Source: Methanobrevibacter sp. V74 (GTDB lineage Archaea > Methanobacteriota > Methanobacteria > Methanobacteriales > Methanobacteriaceae). Taken from it: 64,000 nt of DNA. The stretch lies in contig NZ_CAUJAN010000004.1 in NCBI RefSeq assembly GCF_963082495.1, positions 204,001 to 268,000 on the forward strand, in the 5' to 3' direction. A program made the position numbers and the translations under genes. Shown here in pieces: positions 39,655 to 48,911 of the stretch. The notes beneath the pieces are model-generated. The model saw nothing but the letters and a program-made list of their open reading frames with translations, was not told the origin of the DNA and ran no database searches. Position 1 is the stretch's first letter. Every line of letters begins with the position of its first letter.

Positions 39655-40656
39655 CTATCTAGTATAATTTTCAATACATTCATCTAAACCATTATCTAAA
39701 TCAATGATTGGATTCCAATCAGTTCTTGTTTTAATTTTATCTGTAGATAACAATCTTCTTTCTGGATCAGATTTACGATAACCTTTAAATTTAATAACAG
39801 GATGTTTAATACCCATTTTTTCTGCAATTAAATTAGTTAGATCAATTATAGATATTTCTTCGTCGGTTGCAACATTATATATTGAACCATCTAATGCAGA
39901 ATCGGTTTTTGCTAACTCCAATACAGCACTACAACTATCATAATTATTTAAAAATGTTCTACAATTCTTTTTAGAATTTTCAAGTAATATAACCTTTCCT
40001 TCATTTTTAAAGCTATTAATAATATGTGGAATAATATGTTTTGGATATTTTTCATCTTTACTGTAAACATTTGCAAAACGAATAGAACATCCTTTTATTT
40101 TACCATTATCTACTGCATCTTTCATGAAAAATTCTGTTAATAATTTTCCAGTTGCATAACTTGTTCTTTGACTATGTTCCGCATCAGCCATAGTAATATA
40201 ATCCGATTCTTTAACTCCCCCACATTCATTCCAGGAGTTCATGGAATATATTTCTGAAGTGGAACAATTAATGTATTTATCTGCACCTACACGGATTGCT
40301 TGGCTTAAAAAGTCATTCATTCCAACAACATTTGTCTCATAGGTTTCATAAACATTGTAAAAGTGTTCTGTATGAACTACTGCCGCACAATTTATATAAA
40401 TTATTTCATCAAATTCATTTTTTGATTTTGAAACTAATAATTCAATAGATTTCATTTCCTCTTTATTATTTAAGTCATATTCAAAAAACGTGAATCCGCT
40501 ATGACCTAAACAGTCTTTAACTGTATCAATTGAAGATGCATAGAAATTATCAAAACCAATTATTTTTACTTTATCTTGATTTTGATTTAAAAGTTGGCGA
40601 ACCAACTCATTTCCAGTCATTCCAGTTACCCCACTAATAACATATAAAATTTTCAT
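39655..40656 (-). CDS. NAD-dependent epimerase/dehydratase
   Basis: A 333-aa extended SDR protein. The NAD-binding site is SGVTGMTGNELVRQLL (GxxGxxG). The catalytic YxxxK is SYATGKLL, preceded by STSEIYS (Ser/Thr of the triad). The 'RFANVYS' and 'FLNNYDSCSAVLELA' blocks are usual for sugar nucleotide epimerases. Its substrate is unknown. It is the third gene of the phosphonate operon, overlapping or touching the nucleotidyltransferase, so it may prepare the sugar to be decorated. Confidence 0.78.
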   Translation of the reverse strand: MKILYVISGVTGMTGNELVRQLLNQNQDKVKIIGFDNFYASSIDTVKDCLGHSGFTFFEYDLNNKEEMKSIELLVSKSKNEFDEIIYINCAAVVHTEHFYNVYETYETNVVGMNDFLSQAIRVGADKYINCSTSEIYSMNSWNECGGVKESDYITMADAEHSQRTSYATGKLLTEFFMKDAVDNGKIKGCSIRFANVYSKDEKYPKHIIPHIINSFKNEGKVILLENSKKNCRTFLNNYDSCSAVLELAKTDSALDGSIYNVATDEEISIIDLTNLIAEKMGIKHPVIKFKGYRKSDPERRLLSTDKIKTRTDWNPIIDLDNGLDECIENYTR

Positions 40657-40668
40657 TCTTGTTTCCTC

Positions 40669-41394
40669 TTAAATCCCATTATATAATCTTTTTCTGTAAA
40701 AATCATCAATACTTCCATCATATAAATTCATAGCTTTTTCTTTTGGATACTTAACTGATTTTAATTCAATACTCATTGAATCTGTGTCTAAAACTGCATA
40801 ACAAGCATTAGGATTATGGTTTCTAGGTTGGCCTACAGAACCTGGATTAATAAACAAAACTGCTTTTTTATCTCTCATTTCAGGATTGTCCATTTCATAA
40901 AACTTTTGAAATACATGTGGATAATGTGAATGTCCCGACAATACAATGTCATAATTCATATAATTTCCATTAAGATTATCTGGAAAAATTGCCTTCCAAT
41001 AACTATCAATTAATGACCCATGAATTGCCAATACATTTTTTCCAGTAATTTCAAATTCATATTTACCTTCATGAATTAATTCATTATTTAGATAATCTCT
41101 GGTTTCATCAGAAAGTCTTGACGCAGTATATTTTGCTGAATCTACTCCTCTTTTGGATGAAAACTGATTAAAATTCTCAGTTAAAATTGCTTTTTCATGA
41201 TTTCCCCAAATATTACAAATGATCATTGAAGATAGATTATTTTTAATATACTCTACAACTTCATTAGATTGCATTCCATAATCTATTAAATCTCCTAAAA
41301 GAATAATAAAATCAATATCATTAAAATTATTAATTACTTCTTTTAAGGCTAATAGATTTCCATGAATATCTGATAAAATTGCATATTTTGACAT
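40669..41394 (-). CDS. Metallophosphoesterase (YfcE/MJ0936-like)
   Basis: A 241-aa calcineurin-like phosphoesterase. Metal-binding motifs are seen in order: LSDIHGN (D-x-H), LLGDLIDYG (GD-x-x-D), IWGNHEKA (GNHE), AIHGS and LSGHSHYPHVF (GHSH), followed by FINPGSVGQPRN. The reaction could be removal of a phosphate from a biosynthetic intermediate or cleavage of a phosphodiester. It lies 9 nt downstream of pepM, so it probably belongs to the pathway. Confidence 0.8.
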   Translation of the reverse strand: MSKYAILSDIHGNLLALKEVINNFNDIDFIILLGDLIDYGMQSNEVVEYIKNNLSSMIICNIWGNHEKAILTENFNQFSSKRGVDSAKYTASRLSDETRDYLNNELIHEGKYEFEITGKNVLAIHGSLIDSYWKAIFPDNLNGNYMNYDIVLSGHSHYPHVFQKFYEMDNPEMRDKKAVLFINPGSVGQPRNHNPNACYAVLDTDSMSIELKSVKYPKEKAMNLYDGSIDDFYRKRLYNGI

Positions 41395-41403
41395 GTAATC
41401 ACA

Positions 41404-42711
41404 TTATAATTCATCAATTAAGGTTATAATATCTTTAATGGAAAGTAATTCTTCATCAATTTCATGTGCTCTGTGATGTTTTAAAATACTTTTCGCAGCA
41501 TTTTGCATTGCAGGAAAAGCAGCTCTTAATAACTGATTAGCATAAATAACAATATTAACTCCATGAGAAATTAATTCGTCTTCAGTTATGGAATTATATG
41601 ATGAAGGAACAACGATAATTGGAGTTTCTTTATCTCTAGCTCTAAATTTATCACAGAATTCTAATATTTCGTCAGGTTCTTTTTTTCTACTATGAATCAT
41701 TATTCCATCAGCACCAGCATATCTAAATGCAAATGCTCTTTTAAGCGCATCATCCATACCTTTCTCAAGAATAAGACTCTCAATTCTTGCAATAATCATG
41801 AAATCCTCAGATAACTGAGCATTTTTACCTGCAGCAATTTTTTCACAGAAATGCTCAATATCATCCTGAGTTTGCTCGACTTCGGTTCCAAACAGCGAAT
41901 TTTTCTTTAAACCTATTTTATCTTCAATGATAACTGCTGAAACGCCCATTCGCTCAAGTGATCTTACAGTGTAGACAAAATGTTCTGCAATACCTCCAGT
42001 ATCTCCATCAAAAATTATTGGTTTAGTTGTAACTTCCATAATATCATTAATTGTTCTAAATCTAGAAGTCATATCAACTAATTCAATATCGGGTTTTCCT
42101 TTTTCTGTACTATCACATAAACTAGATATCCACATTGCTTCAAATTGATCAATATGATTTTCCTCAGCAATGACAGTTTTTTCAGCAATTAAACCAGTTA
42201 AGCCACTATGAACTTCAATAGTTTTAACAACAGGAACCATTTTTAATAATTGTCTTAATCTTGCTCTTCTAAGTTCAGGCATGGCCAATTTTTCTCTCAT
42301 TTGCCTATCGGTTTTTTGAACTTCACTGCTAAAAGTGTATGGAACTTCAATTAATTCTCCACCATATTCATTAAGGACCGTTAAGATATTTTTCTTAATT
42401 ACTTTCATTGAATCTTCGACCCAATTATCCCCATGAATAATATAATTTGGACGAAGTTCTTTCACTACATTATCATACATTATGTCATCTTGAATTATAA
42501 CTTGTTTTACATTTGGAATTGATTTAACTAATTCCACACGTTCACCAGCAGATTTTAATGGAAATCTATTATATTTGACCATTTCAGAATCACATAAAAC
42601 ACCAACTACAACATCACCATATTTATTAGCTTCATTAATTAGATTTAAGTGACCATCATGGATTACATCAGTACAAAAACAAGTATAAACAATTGGATTA
42701 TTAGATTTCAT
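41404..42711 (-). CDS. pepM: Phosphoenolpyruvate mutase fused to cytidylyltransferase-like domain
   Basis: A 435-aa two-domain protein. Residues 1-140 form a nucleotidyltransferase-like domain (YTCFCTDVIHDGHLNLI, HxGH-type motif, then KSAGERVELV). Residues about 150-435 are PEP mutase, with the key EDKIGLKKNS motif at about 262-271 and FDGDTGG. PEP mutase rearranges phosphoenolpyruvate to phosphonopyruvate, making the C-P bond. It leads a seven-gene operon with the decarboxylase, a second nucleotidyltransferase and LicD. A TATA-like TTTAAATATTT and an AAGGT ribosome-binding site precede the ATG. Confidence 0.92.
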   Translation of the reverse strand: MKSNNPIVYTCFCTDVIHDGHLNLINEANKYGDVVVGVLCDSEMVKYNRFPLKSAGERVELVKSIPNVKQVIIQDDIMYDNVVKELRPNYIIHGDNWVEDSMKVIKKNILTVLNEYGGELIEVPYTFSSEVQKTDRQMREKLAMPELRRARLRQLLKMVPVVKTIEVHSGLTGLIAEKTVIAEENHIDQFEAMWISSLCDSTEKGKPDIELVDMTSRFRTINDIMEVTTKPIIFDGDTGGIAEHFVYTVRSLERMGVSAVIIEDKIGLKKNSLFGTEVEQTQDDIEHFCEKIAAGKNAQLSEDFMIIARIESLILEKGMDDALKRAFAFRYAGADGIMIHSRKKEPDEILEFCDKFRARDKETPIIVVPSSYNSITEDELISHGVNIVIYANQLLRAAFPAMQNAAKSILKHHRAHEIDEELLSIKDIITLIDEL

Positions 42712-42829
42712 AGAAATTACCTTTATACAGATATATATGAAAAAAAGAAATATTTAAAAATTTCCAAGATAAATATTATAACTAACAAAATTTAACTAAA
42801 AAAAATATTTAGAAACGTTATGTGTAACT

Positions 42830-42943
42830 ATGAATTTTAAAATAATTGCAATAATCTCAGTTTATAATATTGGAAAAACTTTAGAAAATGCAGATTCCAG
42901 ATTCTTTGATAAAGATTTCTTTATAAAATATATTATCAAGTAA
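42830..42943 (+). pseudogene. Glycosyltransferase family 2 N-terminal fragment
   Basis: A 37-aa ORF, MNFKIIAIISVYNIGKTLEN followed by a few residues and a stop. 'KIIAIISVYNIGK' is the start of a GT2 domain (compare ISVVIPVYN). The rest of the enzyme is missing, so this is a relic of a transferase that once headed the plus-strand half of the cluster. It lies in the divergent promoter region between pepM and licD2. Confidence 0.45.
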
Positions 42944-43149
42944 ACAAATTACAATTTGCTAAAAACTTATGTTTATAGGTATTATGCTCTTTTCATTGCA
43001 AAATTTTATTTAATCCATTTAATAAGATTATTCAAATAATATATTATCAAACACTAATGTTAACAAGTAATAGGATATGAATCCAAAAATGCTTAATAAT
43101 TATCAACTAAACTTATAAAAATGATAACAGATAGTCAAGGAGAGAAAAT

Positions 43150-43967
43150 ATGTTTAAATCAAAAAGGTATGATGATGAAACATTAAAACATCTTCAAGAA
43201 GTTCAGATAATGATTTTTAAAGATTTCATCAAAATTTGTGAAGAAAATGATTTAGATTACTATGTATATGGTGGAACTTTACTTGGTACAATCAGACATG
43301 GTGGTTTTATCCCTTGGGATGATGATATAGATGTAATTATGTTTAGAAAAGAGTTCGATAAATTAAATAAAATTATGGAAACTAATTTAGATGAAAAATA
43401 CGATTTTTACAATTGTTTAAATGAAAAAACCTATTTCTATACATTTGCTAGATTAACTTTAAAAGGTACTTTATTTGAAGAATGGTGGGCCAATCAAGTA
43501 GAATACATTCCAAATATATTCATAGATATTTTTATTTTAGATAATATTCCAAATAATAAAATCTGTCTCTTATACCACATCTCCGAGCCCACGAGACCTC
43601 TCTACATCTCGTATGCCGTCTTCTGCTTGAAAAAAAAAAAATCCAAGACATTTCTCGCACTGTTCTATTAAAAATTTTACCAATATCTCCACAAAAAATT
43701 AAAGAAAAATGTATTAAATCATATGAAAAATATAAAGATATAGAATGTAGTCATGTTTGCGATTTTCCAGCAATGTGTCAAATGCCAATTTATGATAAAA
43801 AAGATTGGTTACCTATAAAAAAGGCAAAATTTGAATCTATAGATGTCAATATACCAAATAATCCTGATAAAATTCTCAGTAGAATTTATGGAGACTACAT
43901 GAAATTACCTCCAAAAGAATCAAGATTTAGACCCTCTCCTGAAAAAATTGATTTTGGAAAATATTAA
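43150..43967 (+). pseudogene. LicD family protein (LicD2), broken by adapter sequence
   Basis: The first part (43150-43562) has YYVYGGTLLGTIRHGGFIPW then DDDIDVIMFRKEF, the LicD signature, and runs to DNIPNNKI. At 43563 a Nextera adapter begins. After it, in another frame (ATC at 43641), the same protein resumes as IQDISRTVLLKILPISPQ and ends KIDFGKY at 43967. Aligned to LicD1, about 30 residues are missing between the two halves. The gene is probably intact in the organism, and the break is in the assembly. An AAGGAGAG ribosome-binding site lies 6 nt before the ATG. Confidence 0.85.
43563..43641. other. Illumina Nextera adapter read-through plus poly-A (artefact)
   Basis: Bases 43563-43596 spell the Nextera transposase read-through sequence (CTGTCTCTTATA, then ACATCTCCGAGCCCACGAGA) with one extra C. 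An 8-base index CTCTCTAC follows, then ATCTCGTATGCCGTCTTCTG and CTTG, the standard P7 end. Twelve A's come next (43630-43641). Together this is a sequencing adapter carried into the contig, not genomic DNA. Confidence 0.97.
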
Positions 43968-43999
43968 AGAATAGTATATTTATGAAAAGAGATGATAAA

Positions 44000-44968
44000 A
44001 TGAAGTTAAATGTTGCAGTTATTGGTGCTGGAGCAATGGGAACTGCTATTTCACAATCAATAGCTAAAAATGTAAATAAATTATTTTTATATGCTCGAAA
44101 AGAAGAAATTTGTAATGAAATTAATTCAAAACATTATAATACGCACTATTACCCTAATTTGAAATTGAAAGACAATATTATCGGCATTAATGATTTTTCT
44201 AAACTAAACCAAGTAAAGGTTATTTTTTTATGCATACCTTCATCAACCGTTAGAGAACTGACAACTGAATTGAACAGAGTTATTTCAAATGATTGTATAA
44301 TCATCACAACAGCTAAAGGATTAGAATCAACCACTAATAAACGTATGACTGAAATAATAGAAGAAATTACAAAAAGACCCGCAGTAGCATTATCTGGACC
44401 CAATATTGCATCTGAAATGGCTAAAAATTTATCAACTGCCACAACAATTGCTTGTTCTGACGAAAACTATTTGAAAATTGTTGAACGAATCCTAAAAACA
44501 AAAAAATTTAAAGTTAATTCAAATACTGACGTTATAGGAACTGAGTTTTGTGGAGTAATAAAAAATGTATTGGCCATTAGTCAAGGAATTTGCGAAGGGT
44601 TAGATATAAATGATAATGCTAGATTTGCATTATTTACCAAAAGTTACAACGAAACAAAAGATTTAATTGAATTATTAGGAGGGAACAGAGATACGGTGGA
44701 TGATTACTGTGGATTTGGAGATATTATAACTGCCTCAACATTATCTGTAAGTAGGAATCATACATTAGGAGTTTTATATGGGCAAGGAATTGTAGTTGAT
44801 GAAAAATCGTCGGGAATACTATTTGAAGGCAAAAATACTGCAATTATATTAAAAAAATTATGCGAAAAAAACAATTTTGAAAGTTTAACCGTTAATTTTG
44901 TTTATGATATAATTGTTAATAAAAATAATGCCAAACTATCATTTAATAACTTTTGGGACGGATTATAA
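44000..44968 (+). CDS. gpsA: NAD(P)-dependent glycerol-3-phosphate dehydrogenase-like
   Basis: About 322 aa from MKLNVAVIGAGAMGTAISQS. GAGAMGT is the NAD(P) loop. FLCIPSSTVREL, TTAKGLE, ALSGPNIASEMA (SGP), KNVLAISQGICEGL and CGFGDIITAS are GpsA signatures. Such enzymes make sn-glycerol-3-phosphate from dihydroxyacetone phosphate. Archaeal lipids use the opposite isomer, so G3P made here is more likely for a polymer. It overlaps nothing upstream and is 1 nt before the cytidylyltransferase. The ATG at 44000, with GAGATGAT before it, is preferred over 43982. Confidence 0.82.
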   Translation: MKLNVAVIGAGAMGTAISQSIAKNVNKLFLYARKEEICNEINSKHYNTHYYPNLKLKDNIIGINDFSKLNQVKVIFLCIPSSTVRELTTELNRVISNDCIIITTAKGLESTTNKRMTEIIEEITKRPAVALSGPNIASEMAKNLSTATTIACSDENYLKIVERILKTKKFKVNSNTDVIGTEFCGVIKNVLAISQGICEGLDINDNARFALFTKSYNETKDLIELLGGNRDTVDDYCGFGDIITASTLSVSRNHTLGVLYGQGIVVDEKSSGILFEGKNTAIILKKLCEKNNFESLTVNFVYDIIVNKNNAKLSFNNFWDGL

Positions 44969-44969
44969 T

Positions 44970-45671
44970 ATGATTTTTGCAGCAATGCTCGCTGGAGGTA
45001 TTGGAACAAGAATGGGATTAAACAAACCAAAGCAATTCATATGCATTGGAAACAAACCAATCCTTATACATTCAACTGAAACATTCCTAAAAGTTAATGA
45101 AATTGATAAAATAATAATATCCTCTCCTAAAGAATACATCAATACAACAAAAGAACTAATTAATAAATACTTTCCAAATAATCCGCGAATTGTAGTCATA
45201 CAAGGAGGTAAAACAAGAAATGACACTATTTTAAATTCAATTAATTATATTAAAGAAACCTACAATAATAATCATATATTAATTACACATGATGCATCTA
45301 GGATCTTTGTAAGTACAGGATTAATTAAAAAAAGTATTAAAAATGTAATTAATCATGATGCGGCAAGCCCAGTTATTCCTGCTATCGATGTGATATTTGA
45401 AAGTAAAGAAAAAGGAAAATTAACTGATATCCCTCAACGAAAGAATTTATTTCATTCACAAACTCCTCAAAGTTTTAAAATCGATAAATTTATGGAAATT
45501 TATGAAACACTAAATGAAAATGAAATAAAGCAATTAGATGAAGCTATGATGTTATTTTTCTTAAGAAATGGAAATGTTAAATTATTTGAAGGAGAATCAA
45601 CTAACTTTAAGATCACACGAAATATTGATTTGAAAATTGCAGAGACATATCTAAATAAAAATAGTCTATAA
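44970..45671 (+). CDS. IspD/TarI-like polyol-phosphate cytidylyltransferase
   Basis: A 233-aa protein starting MIFAAMLAGGIGTRMGLNKP, with GGIGTRMG (nucleotide loop) and KPKQF (Lys of IspD/TarI). VIQGGKTRNDTILNSI, THDASRIFVS and QTPQSF are all IspD/TarI hallmarks. Archaea do not use IspD for isoprenoids, so a CDP-ribitol or CDP-polyol role is likely. It starts 1 nt after gpsA and probably forms a two-gene unit feeding a teichoic-acid-like polymer or LicD donor. Confidence 0.8.
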   Translation: MIFAAMLAGGIGTRMGLNKPKQFICIGNKPILIHSTETFLKVNEIDKIIISSPKEYINTTKELINKYFPNNPRIVVIQGGKTRNDTILNSINYIKETYNNNHILITHDASRIFVSTGLIKKSIKNVINHDAASPVIPAIDVIFESKEKGKLTDIPQRKNLFHSQTPQSFKIDKFMEIYETLNENEIKQLDEAMMLFFLRNGNVKLFEGESTNFKITRNIDLKIAETYLNKNSL

Positions 45672-45909
45672 AATATTAACTCTTAGTGAAAATCAAGAAA
45701 TCTGCAAAAAATTTAAACTATCAATTTTTAAATAAATAAAAAACAAAATCAAGATGTCTAAATCATAAAATGCCTTAAATAGCATAATAATCATTGCCAA
45801 ATATTTACTAAAAATATCCAGTAACTATCAAGGTAACAGAAAACTTATTAAATTAATAAAAAATAATAATAAAAATATAAATTAAAATAATTACACTGCG
45901 AGGATAACT

Positions 45910-46956
45910 ATGGATTTAAGTAAGTTATATAAAAAATTACCCTCAAAAATTCAAGAATCAGATGAATTATTAATATTGCTTATGAAAATTTCTAAAACTA
46001 TCAGAAAAACTAACTCAAAATCAACACCAAATTATGCATTAAATTCTATGTTTAAACATAATAATGTGAAAATTACAGGATCTCTTCGCCATATCCAACA
46101 AATGTATTTAGAATTATTACGATTTATAGATAATATTTGCGGAAAATATGATTTAGACTATTGCTTAATTTATGGAACATTGATTGGAGCTATGCGACAT
46201 GAGGGTTTTATTCCATGGGATGATGACTGCGATATTTTAATGATGAGAAAAGATTATGAAAAATTAATTGAAGTATTACCTCAAGAATTAAAAAAAAATG
46301 AATTTTTAAAAGAAAATTGTGCGCTAACAAAATTAATTAATAAAGAAGAAAATTATTTTAAGGACATGAATTCCATTTATAACAAAAAATTGGGTCATGA
46401 TGATTATTTCAATCAACCACATTTAGGAAAATCAATATTTTTACAAATTGGTTGGTTAAAACCTATGGTTAAATTAGATATTTTCCCATATGATTATGTC
46501 AAAGAAAACAAAATTGATTATTACAATAAAAGTTATAGTGCTTATAAATTTTCATTTAGAAGTTCCTTATTTGAAAAAAATAACTTTAAATTTAATGAAG
46601 AATTTAACAGAATCTTCAGTAAAATGGGTTTAACCTTGAATAAAACTGATTATATTGGAGAAGGAATTGATGCTAGCGAAATTGATGATTTTGGATGGTT
46701 TCCAACAGAATACATATTTCCCTTGAAAACAATTCAATTTGAAAATTATGAATTCAAATGTCCTAATAAACCAGATAAATTACTTAAATTATGGTATGGT
46801 GATGATTATATGGATATCCCCTCAAATATTACAATGCATGGTTATCAAGAATATAATTCCACATTATTTAATTCTCAGACAGAAATGGAAATGTCTTTTA
46901 AAAATACTATAAAAAAATTAAAAGAGATTAATGATGAAATAGAACAAAATATTTAA
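45910..46956 (+). CDS. LicD family protein (LicD3)
   Basis: A 348-aa protein, longer than the other two LicDs because of an N-terminal extension of about 70 residues. The signature CLIYGTLIGAMRHEGFIPW then DDDCDILMMRKDYEKL is at about 94-130, and the C-terminal block is EYIFPLKTIQFENYEFKCP and KLWYGDDYMDIP. A GAGG ribosome-binding site lies 7 nt before the ATG. It may transfer the polyol-phosphate or phosphonate group to a glycan; donor and acceptor are unknown. Confidence 0.82.
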   Translation: MDLSKLYKKLPSKIQESDELLILLMKISKTIRKTNSKSTPNYALNSMFKHNNVKITGSLRHIQQMYLELLRFIDNICGKYDLDYCLIYGTLIGAMRHEGFIPWDDDCDILMMRKDYEKLIEVLPQELKKNEFLKENCALTKLINKEENYFKDMNSIYNKKLGHDDYFNQPHLGKSIFLQIGWLKPMVKLDIFPYDYVKENKIDYYNKSYSAYKFSFRSSLFEKNNFKFNEEFNRIFSKMGLTLNKTDYIGEGIDASEIDDFGWFPTEYIFPLKTIQFENYEFKCPNKPDKLLKLWYGDDYMDIPSNITMHGYQEYNSTLFNSQTEMEMSFKNTIKKLKEINDEIEQNI

Positions 46957-47269
46957 TATGAAATTAAAAATTGAGAATAAATCAAGACACATCAAATATT
47001 TTTTAAATGAATCGGAATATAGTGAATAATCCTTTTTAGATATTTGTAAAAAAATTATTATAGATTTATAAACTTTTAATGATTAAACAATATTTATGTC
47101 CATTAAAATAAAATATCAAAATAATAGTGAATACATACCTGAATAGAAACTTTAAAAGTTTTATTATGAAAAAATATGAACTTTAATCTTTTAAATCGTT
47201 GCAAAAATTAAAAAAAATAGATTAATTCAGTATATACAAAAAATATATTTAAGCAAAAGGAGACATAAT
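46957..47269. other. Intergenic, AT-rich
   Basis: No supported gene. A 23-codon open stretch (from 46958) follows the LicD3 stop but has no support. An AAGGAGA ribosome-binding site for the flippase lies at about 47259-47265, and a TATA-like AAATATATTTAA about 20 nt before it. Confidence 0.5.
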
Positions 47270-48700
47270 ATGGGCCAAATAACAACAATATTTAAAAATA
47301 TGAGTTGGATATTAATTTCGCAAATCATAGCAAGCATATGTGGATTTATTTGGACTATTCTAATAGCAAGATACCTTGGAGTTCAGGAATATGGAATTTT
47401 AGGATTTGCCACCTCATTAACTGCTATTCTATCAATTACTAGTGATTGGGGCATCAGCACCCATATTGTTCGCCATATTGCAACAAATTATGAATCATCC
47501 CCAAAATATCTAGGAAATGCACTTCCATTAAAATCCATTTTTGCAATAGGTACATTATTTTTGACATGTATATTATTATTAATAATGAAATCTGATGAGA
47601 TTACACTTACAGTGACATTACTCTTCACCCTAGAAATAATAATCAAATCATTCATTAATTTATTAAATGGAGCATTCCAAGCATTTGAAGAAGGAAAATA
47701 TCAAGGAATAGGCAATACTTTATTAAATTCTTTATTACTCATATTTATTCTAATTGCAATTTTCACGGATTTAGGAATCATTGGAATCGCAATTTCTTAT
47801 TTAATAGCTAATTTTATTACATTAACTTTTGAATATTATTATCTAAATAAAAAAATTACAAAACCAAAATTTGAATTAGATACAACTTTCTGTAAAAAAA
47901 TAACATTATATTCGCTTCCTTTTGCTATATCAAGTTTATTATACTCAATTTACTTCTCAATAGATGTTGTAATGTTAACCCATATTTCAGGCAATTATGC
48001 TACGGGAGTGTATAATGCAGCATACAAATTAATTACTGTTTTAACAGTATTTTATACTGCATATACTGCAGTAATATTTCCAGTAATGAGTAAATTTTTT
48101 AAAGAGAATGAAAAAATTTTAACAATAATATATGAAAAATCAATTAAATATTTAATGTTAATTATGATTCCTCTATCAATAGCAACACAAATTTATGCAA
48201 CAGATATTGTCCAATTAATATATGGACAAGAATATTATGCCTCTGCACAAATTTTATCAATTTTAATATGGACTGTCTGTCTATTATTTATAGCTAGTCC
48301 CGGAAACATACTATTAGATTCATCACACAAAGAAGTAACTGTTACAAAAATTTACGCTATAGTTGCAGTATTTAATATCATTTTAAATTTTATTTTAATC
48401 CCAAAATTTTCATTTATAGGAGCTGCAATTGCAACCGTATTAAGTGATATCTTGATTGTGATAATCCAAAAATATATAATCCATAAAATTGGCCATAAAC
48501 CAAATAAAAAACTATACACTGATTTAATAAAAATCACCATAGGATCAATAGTTTTAGGAATCGCACTCTACTTCTTAAACTTAAATATGTGGATAGCCAT
48601 ACCTATTGGAATAATGATTTACTTAACAGTTGTTTACCTCTTAAAAGTCTTTGATAATGATGATAAATACGTGATAAAAGAAATTCTAGGTAAAAATTAG
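47270..48700 (+). CDS. Oligosaccharide flippase (Wzx/MATE-like)
   Basis: A 476-aa polytopic membrane protein with about 12-14 helices. The N-terminus (FKNMSWILISQIIASICGFI, then IARYLGVQEYGILGFATS) is typical of polysaccharide-export flippases. Such proteins move lipid-linked oligosaccharides across the membrane. The gene closes the plus-strand half of the surface cluster and would export the glycan that the LicD proteins decorate. Confidence 0.88.
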   Translation: MGQITTIFKNMSWILISQIIASICGFIWTILIARYLGVQEYGILGFATSLTAILSITSDWGISTHIVRHIATNYESSPKYLGNALPLKSIFAIGTLFLTCILLLIMKSDEITLTVTLLFTLEIIIKSFINLLNGAFQAFEEGKYQGIGNTLLNSLLLIFILIAIFTDLGIIGIAISYLIANFITLTFEYYYLNKKITKPKFELDTTFCKKITLYSLPFAISSLLYSIYFSIDVVMLTHISGNYATGVYNAAYKLITVLTVFYTAYTAVIFPVMSKFFKENEKILTIIYEKSIKYLMLIMIPLSIATQIYATDIVQLIYGQEYYASAQILSILIWTVCLLFIASPGNILLDSSHKEVTVTKIYAIVAVFNIILNFILIPKFSFIGAAIATVLSDILIVIIQKYIIHKIGHKPNKKLYTDLIKITIGSIVLGIALYFLNLNMWIAIPIGIMIYLTVVYLLKVFDNDDKYVIKEILGKN

Positions 48701-48786
48701 CCCATTAGAAAAAAGAGTATAAAATTAAAAAAGATTTTGTTATAAATGTTCAATCCAGATTGGTTATTTTCTTCTTATTCTAGAAA

Positions 48787-48897
48787 ATGCTCCCAGTGAA
48801 GGTTTTTAAAGATAATGATTATCTACATTATTCCGAAAGTGTTAAAAAAGAATTTAATGAAAAACATGGTGAAACTTCCCTCCCATATGGAAAGTAA
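48787..48897 (+). pseudogene. Small orphan ORF, possible gene fragment
   Basis: A 36-aa open frame, MLPVKVFKDNDYLHYSESVK ... TSLPYGK, just before the metK 3' end. It has no Shine-Dalgarno. The composition looks protein-like (charged, Tyr-rich), which suggests a remnant of a larger gene, but I cannot name the family. Confidence 0.3.
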
Positions 48898-48911
48898 AGT
48901 TTCCGAACCTA

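Noticed and set aside
43150-43671. LicD2 as a naturally truncated gene ending in LKKKKSKTFLALFY
   Set aside because: The tail is translated from the sequencing adapter and the poly-A after it; the true LicD sequence resumes at 43641 in another frame.
46958-47029. 23-codon open frame after licD3
   Set aside because: Too short, no family resemblance and no ribosome-binding site; treated as intergenic.
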